NCBI RefSeq assembly: GCF_040717535.1
Contig: NZ_JBFEFI010000001.1
Coordinates: 682,001-746,000, forward strand
From: Thalassoglobus sp. JC818
GTDB taxonomy: Bacteria > Planctomycetota > Planctomycetia > Planctomycetales > Planctomycetaceae
Direction of reading: 5' to 3'
Length of the DNA: 64,000 nucleotides
Both the position numbers and the translations under genes were made by a program. A model generated the notes under the pieces. The model worked only from the letters and a program-made list of their open reading frames with translations, was not told the DNA's origin and did not search any database. Shown one piece after another: positions 49,109 through 56,075 of this stretch (positions within the stretch are counted from its first letter, which is position 1; every line of letters begins with the position of its first letter).

Positions 49109-49786
49109 TCAGAACGGAATTCCGGGTGCGAAGTTAAATTCTTCCCACAAGCCGATTCCGGGTCTGTTTGCTGCGAGTACTTCTCTAAATGTGACCGTAA
49201 GTTGGGGATTGCTCCCGTATGTGACTCTAATCTCGTCGTCTACACAGACCCACTGATTATTCTTGAGAGACTGAAGAGCTAGAGTTTGAAGATCGCTAAA
49301 GTGGAGCTTGAATTTCTCCCCATCTCCAACATTGGTGCTTGTAGATGATAGTACATCCTTCTGGCCCAGCGAGACATATTTCCCATTGCATTCTGCTTTA
49401 ATCGCGTAGATCCCCAAAGATTGGTCCACAGGGATAAAGGTGAATTTCTCTCGCACCGAGTACTGGAGGCTTTTTGCTAAAAGCACAGAATACTTTTCAC
49501 TGACCGCAACATACCGCCCATTCTTCCAGCTCTTGATCCCGGTGGTGAATGGACCTTCGATTGGGATAGTCTTTTCCATACAGAATTCTCCAAAGTTGAA
49601 ACGCACCAGAAATGCGTCATCGAGAAGTGGCGAAAGGAATTTCGCAAAATCTCCGACGACCGACCGAACACATTGACATCTCTCAAAGTGAAGCAATGCG
49701 GATAAACTCAACACGGCAGCCAAGTCGAAACCTTGGTATTCAACTTGTAATATCGCGTAGGTCATCTCGTCAAGCGTTGAATTCAT
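49109..49786 (-). CDS. Fascin-like beta-trefoil protein
   Basis: 225 residues from the ATG at 49786 (a TTG at 49798 lies just before). No signal peptide. The first 70 residues are hydrophobic/mixed and unrecognised. After about residue 80 three similar segments follow, each of about 40 residues: IKSWKNGRYVAVSEKYSVL, AIKAECNGKYVSLGQKDVL and ALQSLKNNQWVCVDDEIRV. The pattern NG+YV-ALxxK is that of fascin-type beta-trefoils. Three repeats give one full trefoil. Fascin bundles actin in animals; bacterial trefoils bind sugars or unknown partners. Three hand-counted lines give 47 percent G+C, lower than the flanking genes, suggesting it may be acquired. It converges on the previous gene. Confidence 0.55.
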   Translation of the reverse strand: MNSTLDEMTYAILQVEYQGFDLAAVLSLSALLHFERCQCVRSVVGDFAKFLSPLLDDAFLVRFNFGEFCMEKTIPIEGPFTTGIKSWKNGRYVAVSEKYSVLLAKSLQYSVREKFTFIPVDQSLGIYAIKAECNGKYVSLGQKDVLSSTSTNVGDGEKFKLHFSDLQTLALQSLKNNQWVCVDDEIRVTYGSNPQLTVTFREVLAANRPGIGLWEEFNFAPGIPF

Positions 49787-50113
49787 GGACCGCAACAAGT
49801 GGTCAAGAGAGGAGCATTTTCTCCAGAATTGCGATCTGCAGAGTTCTGGCTGGCCTAGAATAAGATTATTGAAGTGTAAAGAACCTCAACCATTTTGCGT
49901 GTGCTTGCGACATCGGAAAGGGTCGGCCAAAACCTGAGCGTCAGGTATCTTCAAAACACGAAGACCAAAGAAAAAGACCTCTCGAGAATCTCCCGAGAGG
50001 TCTTTGTTGCTGTACAGATATCTAAAAACTGTTCCCTGTCGAACTTCCTAAAATAGCCCGAATGATCAACCCTCAAGTGTCCGTGATCTTAAAGGTTGAA
50101 ATCGAAGATCGTC
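49787..50113. other. Intergenic region with a terminator
   Basis: 327 bases between two minus-strand genes. It contains the strong hairpin at 49973-50005 and presumably the promoter of the fascin-like gene; AT-rich near 49860. No other feature was found. Confidence 0.4.
49973..50005 (-). terminator. Rho-independent terminator of the HEAT-containing sulfatase
   Basis: AAAGACCTCTCG at 49973-49984 pairs perfectly with CGAGAGGTCTTT at 49994-50005. Read on the minus strand the stem is followed by TTTTTCTTT, a proper terminator tail. It lies about 110 bases beyond the stop of the sulfatase gene at 50114. Confidence 0.85.
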
Positions 50114-51979
50114 TTAGTTGTCTAAGTCCGCGAGGGTCTTTTTGATCAGGTTTTGGACGTAGGAGTTTCCGCGCGTGGGGGTCCAGTCTCCTTTTTTCGG
50201 GAGGCTTTCGATTTTAGTTTTGATCGGAGCTGCGCGGTCGTCGAGGAAGTCGATGGAATTGAGAGCGAGCATTGCGACGTATGCTCCGTGGTTTTCGGCA
50301 TTGGCACACTCGATGAGAGTGTTCAGCGCGATCTTTACGTCTTGCTCGTCTCCATATCGACCGAGACCTTCGGCAGCGATCACTCGGACGCTGGGGGAGG
50401 GGTCTTGTTTTGCCATGCGTCGAAGGAGTTTCTGGGCGGATGAGACGCCGGTTGATTCGCGAATCAATAACCCCATGGCTGCCCAGTAGCGGACCGCCGA
50501 CGTGTCGTCTTTAAGCATGTCGACGAGGAAGGGGATCTCTTGCAGATCTTGTGAAGCTGCCGATGCTGCGACTGCCTGAATTCGTTTGATGGGGAAGACT
50601 TCCGGTCCCGCATGCCCGATCTCGTAAGGAGTGAGATTTGGCCACGCGTTGTGCAGTTCGTCTTCCGGGAGAAAACCGACGTCTTTGACATCGAAGACCC
50701 AGTCCTCGTGAGCTTTTCGCAGTTCCGCGAGGACTCCTGCGTGCTCGGCTGACTCAGCCAGATTGTTGACTTCATCGGGATCCGCTTCGAGATCGTAAAG
50801 TTCTTCGTAAGGCTTTGTCTGCCAGAAGAGGCTTTGCGCCGCGGTCAGTTCTCCAGCATCGTAGAGTTCTTTCCACTTGCGAGTCGTTGGCGTTACGAAC
50901 ATGTAATCGATGTACTGTCCGTAAACCTTGTGGGGCATGTAGTGCCGCAGGTAAATGTATCGCTTGTTGCGGACGGTGCGGACCATGTCGTATCGCTCAT
51001 CCATTCGCCCACGGAATCCGAAGGCATATTCCTGAGGAGGATCGGCGAAGGCTCCCATGAACGCATGGCCCTGCATGTGTTCTGGAGGTTGTGCTCCAGC
51101 GAGGCTGATGATGGTCTGAGCAAAATCGATGAAACCGACGAGTTGGTCAGACTTGCCGCCGGCCATGTAGTCGGTCGGTGCGAGGCCCCGAAACTTCTCC
51201 GGGACATGAATGATCAGTGGAACGCGAAGCCCGGAATTGTAAGGCCAGCGTTTGTTTCGAGGCATCCCGGAACCGTGGTCTCCGTAGAAAAAGACGATCG
51301 TGTCGTCGGCGAGACCCTGGCGTTCGAGTTCGGCAAGCTGATCACCGAACCATTTGTCCATTTTCGTGATGTTGTCGTAGTACTGAGCCCAATCCTGTCG
51401 GACTTCTGGTGTATCGGGGTGATACGCCGGAACGCGAACACCAGCGGGATCGTGTACTTTCTCATGCGGTCGTGTTCGAATCTTGCTTTCGTGTGTGTTC
51501 GTCTGGTTGAAGACAGCCATGAAGGGCTGGTTTGCTTTCAGTTTCGCATACGGATCTTTTTTGTCCGCTTCGTCCCAGACTTTTCCGACCTTGTCGAGGT
51601 TGTAGTCTTCTTTGTCAGGATTGATGCAGAAGTATCCCGCATTCCGCATGTAGACAGGATACATGTGAAAGTTCTCTGGAAGCTTCGTCAGGCTTCTCAT
51701 GTGCTCCGATCCAGTGCTCGGAGGATACATCCCGGAGATGAGAGTCGTTCGAGCCGGTGCACAGACAGGTGCTGTCGACCAAGCATTGAGATAGGTCAAG
51801 CTGCGATTGGCAAACTCATCGAGATGAGGAGTGTCAGCGTAGTCGTCTCCATAACATCCGAGATGCGGACCAATGTCTTCAGCAGTCAGCCAAAGAATGT
51901 TCGGCTGTTGAGCCGAGAGTGAGTCCGGAAGAACTATGAGAGACGCCAGAAGAGCGAAGCACATGATCGAGGAACGCAT
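50114..51979 (-). CDS. Exported sulfatase with C-terminal HEAT repeats
   Basis: 621 residues, signal peptide LLASLIVLPDSLSAQQ. The sulfatase core is complete: ILWLTAEDIGPHLGCYG, the formylglycine site CAPAR with Cys73, ISGMYPPSTG, and FFYGDHGSG with the second metal site. The usual family length is about 480. Here the last 140 residues contain helical repeats such as VRYWAAMGLLI, VRVIAAEGLGRYG and NHGAYVAMLALNSI, which are HEAT-like. The repeats could dock the enzyme on a partner or polymer. It is transcribed away from the desaturase gene on the same strand, 155 bases after it. Confidence 0.92.
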   Translation of the reverse strand: MRSSIMCFALLASLIVLPDSLSAQQPNILWLTAEDIGPHLGCYGDDYADTPHLDEFANRSLTYLNAWSTAPVCAPARTTLISGMYPPSTGSEHMRSLTKLPENFHMYPVYMRNAGYFCINPDKEDYNLDKVGKVWDEADKKDPYAKLKANQPFMAVFNQTNTHESKIRTRPHEKVHDPAGVRVPAYHPDTPEVRQDWAQYYDNITKMDKWFGDQLAELERQGLADDTIVFFYGDHGSGMPRNKRWPYNSGLRVPLIIHVPEKFRGLAPTDYMAGGKSDQLVGFIDFAQTIISLAGAQPPEHMQGHAFMGAFADPPQEYAFGFRGRMDERYDMVRTVRNKRYIYLRHYMPHKVYGQYIDYMFVTPTTRKWKELYDAGELTAAQSLFWQTKPYEELYDLEADPDEVNNLAESAEHAGVLAELRKAHEDWVFDVKDVGFLPEDELHNAWPNLTPYEIGHAGPEVFPIKRIQAVAASAASQDLQEIPFLVDMLKDDTSAVRYWAAMGLLIRESTGVSSAQKLLRRMAKQDPSPSVRVIAAEGLGRYGDEQDVKIALNTLIECANAENHGAYVAMLALNSIDFLDDRAAPIKTKIESLPKKGDWTPTRGNSYVQNLIKKTLADLDN

Positions 51980-52134
51980 GATTTTTTATCCGATCTATCA
52001 ATAAGCAAATGTCGATCTGGAATCATGCAGATACGAAACCGACAACGCAAGCGACTTGGATAAATCACACGATCATCTGTTGAAGATGAATTTCGACTCG
52101 ACGTGAGTGCATCCTTGCTGAAGAGAAAACTGCT

Positions 52135-53106
52135 TCACGTCAAGCTTGGGGGTTTTGCAACGCGTCCCTCTTCGAGGATCTCAGCGGGAACCGGTTTGAG
52201 TTTCCAGACGAGACCGAGTTTCTCGAGGCACTTGAGAATCAGGTAGGTGATATCGATCTCCCACCAGTAGAAACCCTGCCGGGCGGAGCCTTGGTAGTAA
52301 TGATGGTTGTTGTGCCAGCCTTCACCGAAAGTGACGAGTGCAATCAGCCAATTGTTGCGACTGTCATCACCAGTGCTGAAGCGTTGCGTTCCCAGAACGT
52401 GGGCCAGCGAATTGACGAAGTAGGTGATGTGATACAGGGCAATCGTTGAGAGCAGGAATCCCCAGACCAGCATCTGCCAGGGTCCGGTATTCATCGATGG
52501 TGCCCACTTCTGCAGGGCGGCACCGAGACCAAACATCGCGAAGGTCAACGCCAATGCTGGCAGCATGTGATACCGCTCAAGCCAGCGGAGTTCTGGAAAC
52601 TTCAGCCAGTCCTTGATCACTCTTTCGTCGGTCTCTGAGTTTTCCGGAGTCAGAAACCACCACATGTGACTCCACCAGAAACCATGATGGCGTGGCGAAT
52701 GCACATCGGCAGGCTGATCTGATCGGCGATGATGATGCCGATGATGCGAAGCCCACCAGAGCGGTCCACGCTGTGCCGCCATGCAGCCGACCACGCCCCC
52801 GATGAACTGAACAACCCGGGAAGTTTGAAAGGCCTTGTGTGAGAAGTAGCGATGATAAAAACCAGTCAGAGCGAACACGCGCATGTAAAGCGTGAGGAAG
52901 AAAACAATCACCGCGATGGGACTGACTCCGACCCAGAAGACGGAAAAGCAGAGCAAATGCAGGAGAATGTACGGTCCCGCGTGATTCCAATCGATCGCAG
53001 CCCAGCCCGTCGGCACTGGGACATCACTTGAATAATCAGCTGTCTTGTATTGGTGAGCGGGATCGATCGATCTCGGGTCTTGTGGTGCAGCATCCTTCTG
53101 CAGCAT
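52135..53106 (-). CDS. Acyl-CoA/acyl-lipid delta-9 desaturase-like fatty acid desaturase
   Basis: 323 residues from the ATG at 53106, which has AGGAA at good spacing; an ATG at 53121 gives five more residues. Three histidine boxes typical of the membrane desaturase family are present: HRYFSH, HRHHHRRSD and EGWHNNHH. Four hydrophobic helices lie between them. The enzyme probably inserts a double bond into acyl chains to tune membrane fluidity, using two iron ions and an electron donor. The gene is read toward the sulfatase gene, probably its own unit. Confidence 0.95.
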   Translation of the reverse strand: MLQKDAAPQDPRSIDPAHQYKTADYSSDVPVPTGWAAIDWNHAGPYILLHLLCFSVFWVGVSPIAVIVFFLTLYMRVFALTGFYHRYFSHKAFQTSRVVQFIGGVVGCMAAQRGPLWWASHHRHHHRRSDQPADVHSPRHHGFWWSHMWWFLTPENSETDERVIKDWLKFPELRWLERYHMLPALALTFAMFGLGAALQKWAPSMNTGPWQMLVWGFLLSTIALYHITYFVNSLAHVLGTQRFSTGDDSRNNWLIALVTFGEGWHNNHHYYQGSARQGFYWWEIDITYLILKCLEKLGLVWKLKPVPAEILEEGRVAKPPSLT

Positions 53107-53831
53107 CAAACAGTTCCTCATTGCAGAGTGACTTGTCTCACTTCAAAGACATGGTGCGACTCATGTTGATGGGATTTCGAAACCAACGAAATCAGTAGGA
53201 GAGTTCTAGTGGAATCGCACCTCTCTTCCAATTGAGTCTCCTCGTTTTTCGCAACTGCAAGACGCAATTTCGAATCTGACGCACACCTCCTGAACATCAA
53301 GCGATGGTGAAGTTCTGCCTGTTCTGCAACGATTCGACAGCCACTTTCCAGGGGTCTGCTCTGAAATCTGGAAAACGCCACCGTTTGCATTCTGGAATTG
53401 TCAAGTTTTTTCTCAGGCCGCAGAGTTTCCCGGCAACAACGCGTCTCTCTTGTGCAACACAGATTGGTAAAACCGGTAATATGCAACGGTTGTGTCAAAT
53501 TCAACGATTGAGTAGTTTGCCCGAACTCTCGCCCGAAATGCAGGCATTTACCTACTGATTTAGCAGTCCACGATCGGAAAAGGGTTGGGAACGTAGCGGT
53601 TATCCCGATTTCATAGACTGCAGCAACTTGATCAGTGACTTAGGGTTTTCCCTTAAGGGAAAGTCTTTGTGAAGGGTCTGCGGCTCACCTAACGTCGTGC
53701 TTCAGAGTTGGTGGAGAGTGACTCCTCCCTCAAAAACTCTCGCCAAAACGTGTGCTTCAAAACTCGGGATGAGTGCACGGCTGGAGCAGGAACTTCTGTT
53801 GATCAACTTTTGACGAAATGGAGATGTTACG
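53107..53831. other. Long divergent intergenic region
   Basis: 725 bases between the desaturase and the PEP-CTERM gene. It holds one perfect 16-base palindrome (53647-53662). A 128-codon minus frame here has an unlikely composition. No tRNA or other gene is seen. It should include promoters for both genes. Confidence 0.4.
53647..53662. promoter_or_regulatory. Perfect palindrome upstream of PEP-CTERM gene
   Basis: TTTCCCTTAAGGGAAA is a perfect 16-base palindrome 170 bases upstream of the PEP-CTERM gene start. It may be a binding site of a dimeric regulator; no -24/-12 element was found. Confidence 0.4.
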
Positions 53832-54578
53832 TTGTCACTCACAAGAGCTTTACTTGCAGCCGCAATCATTGGTGCCGGGATCAGCACTGGGACTGCGAAC
53901 GCCGGCTTGGAGATCGAGGCCTACTCACAGAATTTCAACGGCCTGAATGGCAGTCAAAGGTACGTTGATGCTGACTCAAAACTTGGACCGGAATGGTCGT
54001 TCAATTCGACGAATGAAGGTCGGTCAAGAATTTATGACTGGGGTGGAACACGAGGAGGCGTACTGGTCCTCGACGACAGCCGTGGAAACAGCATTTATTC
54101 ATTGAACGAAGCAATCGTGACCGTCAATCTGCTGTCCTTGACGGACGTGAAACTGTCGTTCAAACATTACGACTCGTACGACGAAGAAAACCCCATCGGT
54201 ACGCAGATGTTCACAGGATCAAAGAATGCTGACGGCGTTTCGATCAGCAGCAACGGAATCAACTGGTTTCCGATTGTCAACTTCGATCAATGGAACGGAA
54301 CCTGGAAGACCTACGACGTCAACTTGACTGACTTCGCAAACTCTGTCGGGTCAAGCTTGCTCAACCTGAGTGGAAACCTGCAGATTAAATTTCAGCAGTA
54401 CGACAACTATCCGCACGGGTCTGACGGACGGAAATTTGACAAAATCGTTGTTACAGGTAAGTTACCAAATCTGACTGTTCCAGAACCTGCGACTGCATCA
54501 TTGTTCGTGATGGCAATCGGTGGTTTGGCTGGATCGCAGACTCTGAAACGACGCCGTCGTTTGGCTCAGCAATCCTGA
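53832..54578 (+). CDS. PEP-CTERM sorting domain protein
   Basis: 248 residues starting at TTG, chosen because GGAG lies eight bases upstream and the signal peptide LLAAAIIGAGISTGTANAG begins soon after. The C-terminus carries the PEP-CTERM signal: VPEPATASLFVMAIGG, a hydrophobic helix, then KRRRR. This marks the protein for cleavage by an exosortase and attachment to extracellular polysaccharide. The central part is beta-rich and may be an adhesion or carbohydrate-binding module (SFNSTNEGRSRIYDWGG, GTWKTYDVNLTDF). No exosortase is in the window. Confidence 0.88.
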   Translation: MSLTRALLAAAIIGAGISTGTANAGLEIEAYSQNFNGLNGSQRYVDADSKLGPEWSFNSTNEGRSRIYDWGGTRGGVLVLDDSRGNSIYSLNEAIVTVNLLSLTDVKLSFKHYDSYDEENPIGTQMFTGSKNADGVSISSNGINWFPIVNFDQWNGTWKTYDVNLTDFANSVGSSLLNLSGNLQIKFQQYDNYPHGSDGRKFDKIVVTGKLPNLTVPEPATASLFVMAIGGLAGSQTLKRRRRLAQQS

Positions 54579-54636
54579 GGACCAACACCTTTCGGAACAA
54601 ATTGCTTCTCTTGATGAACACCTCGTTGAAGCATTT

Positions 54637-54674
54637 AAGCACTCGGTTCAGAAATGGACTGAGTGCTTTTCTTT
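54637..54674 (+). terminator. Rho-independent terminator after PEP-CTERM gene
   Basis: A 13-base stem with two G-U pairs, AAGCACTCGGTTC with GGACTGAGTGCTT (54637-54649 and 54656-54668), loop AGAAAT, followed by TTCTTT. It ends the PEP-CTERM transcript 60 bases after the stop. Confidence 0.8.
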
Positions 54675-54917
54675 GCGCTGAACTCTGACCGCACCTCTTC
54701 TCTCTGGTGCACGGAATTTTCTGGATTTCCGATAACAATTCTCGAGTTGTTCAAACTTCGTCTTTGTCGTCGATCGCTTCTTGCTCGAACCCTCCAATGT
54801 GAGCGGATGAAAGCAATGTGAATCGACGAATGGGCACCGAAGAAAATCTCTCTGGACGATTGCAATTCGCTTTGGACGGGAGCAGACTACAGACGCAACA
54901 GGGCAAGGAGTGCTCTC

Positions 54918-54953
54918 ATCTTGGATTGCGCTAATAACAGCACAATCCGAGAT
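54918..54953 (+). other. Strong hairpin without T tract
   Basis: ATCTTGGATTGCGCT at 54918-54932 pairs with AGCACAATCCGAGAT at 54939-54953, with a six-base loop AATAAC, one C-A mismatch and one G-U pair. It is not followed by Ts, so it could be a protein binding site, an RNA structure in the leader of the next gene or an uncharacterised small RNA. Confidence 0.45.
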
Positions 54954-55100
54954 CAAACGGGCAGCCATGGAATTCGCGCTGTCTCAGTTGAGTTTTCCTG
55001 TTTCTTCAACCCAGTGATGTGTTTGTGATCTCTTTCGGATCACTTTTCGACATCGATCATTCATGTCTCGACGACAATGATGCCTATCCGGAGAAAGCCC

Positions 55101-56063
55101 ATGTGGTGCAAATTTCGATCGTCCTGCTGCGCGATCATTGCAGCTTTCGGTGCGACGATGCTGGGACCCGTCGCAGTCGCCGACGAAGCTGCTGTCCGCG
55201 AGTCGCTGAAGTCATACGTCATTGCTTTCAACGAGCAAGATGTTGAGAAGGTTGGGCAATTCTGGACAGAAGACGCTGAATACGTCAATCGGGAGACGGG
55301 CGAACAACTGACCGGGCGAGCTTCGATTATTGAAGACCTCAAAGTTCTTTTCGAAGAAAACCCCGGACTTCAACTCAGTGGAAGCACTTCACGCGTGCGA
55401 ATGATCAGCGATCTCGTTGCGCATGCTGAAGGAGTCACAGCCGCTGTCATTCCGGGACTTCCTCCGACCGAATCAAGCTTCACAGCCATCCTCGTTCAGC
55501 AGGACGGCAAGTGGTTGATCGACACCATCGCCGAAATGCCAGTGCCAGCACCGGAATCACCGATGGATGCCTTGGCGGAACTCGACTGGTTTGTTGGTCG
55601 CTGGGTGGATGAAGGCGAAAATGCCTCAGTCGAGTCCAACGTCCGCTGGTCTCCATCGAACGCATTCCTGATTCGTTCTTATTTCATGATTGACGATGAA
55701 GGAGTCACCCAAGAAGGAACGCAAATTATTGGTTGGGATCCTCGCAGCCGTGAAATCCGATCCTGGACATTCAATTCAGACGGTTCTTTCGGAGATGGAA
55801 TCTGGTCGAAGAATGGAGAAAAGTGGCTCATCCGATCGAGCCAGACACTCCCCAATGGAAATGCTGCTGCGGGCACTTATGTCTTGACCCCCGTCGATGA
55901 GAACACCGTCTCCGTTCAAGTGATTGGCCAGGAAGTTGAAGGGGAACCTCAACCTGCCTCGGATGTTGTCACGATGTTCCGCGTTGAAGATGCTGGAGTG
56001 GATGCTCCTGCCGAAGAGTCTGTTGAATCTGATGAACCCGGCGATACTGACGAATCGAACTAA
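55101..56063 (+). CDS. SnoaL-like (DUF4440) domain protein, exported
   Basis: 320 residues from the ATG at 55101, which has GGAG at seven bases spacing; ATGs at 55077 and 55080 are alternatives. Signal peptide near CCAIIAAFGATMLGPVAVADE. Residues about 30-150 form a cone-like SnoaL/DUF4440 domain (LKSYVIAFNEQDVEKVGQFW, TGRASIIEDL, DGKWLIDTIAE). A second beta-barrel-like part follows (MDALAELDWFVGRWVDEG, IGWDPRSREIRSWTFNSDGS). Such proteins are often small-molecule binding or of unknown function. It is the first gene of a run with the Arg/Pro-rich protein, only 12 bases away. Confidence 0.8.
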   Translation: MWCKFRSSCCAIIAAFGATMLGPVAVADEAAVRESLKSYVIAFNEQDVEKVGQFWTEDAEYVNRETGEQLTGRASIIEDLKVLFEENPGLQLSGSTSRVRMISDLVAHAEGVTAAVIPGLPPTESSFTAILVQQDGKWLIDTIAEMPVPAPESPMDALAELDWFVGRWVDEGENASVESNVRWSPSNAFLIRSYFMIDDEGVTQEGTQIIGWDPRSREIRSWTFNSDGSFGDGIWSKNGEKWLIRSSQTLPNGNAAAGTYVLTPVDENTVSVQVIGQEVEGEPQPASDVVTMFRVEDAGVDAPAEESVESDEPGDTDESN

Positions 56064-56075
56064 GGAGCGTTCAGC

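Larger units (their letters stand above)
54579..55100. other. Intergenic region with two hairpins
   Basis: 522 bases. It contains the terminator at 54637-54674 and, at 54918-54953, a second hairpin with 15 paired positions (one mismatch, one G-U). No gene is visible. The promoter of the next operon should lie here. Confidence 0.4.

Noticed and set aside
50834..51922. Long + frame of 362 codons
   Set aside because: Antisense to the complete sulfatase gene at 50114-51979; composition is that of a shadow frame.
53118..53504. Minus-strand frame of 128 codons upstream of the desaturase
   Set aside because: Cys- and Arg-rich, with no domain; overlaps the desaturase start region.
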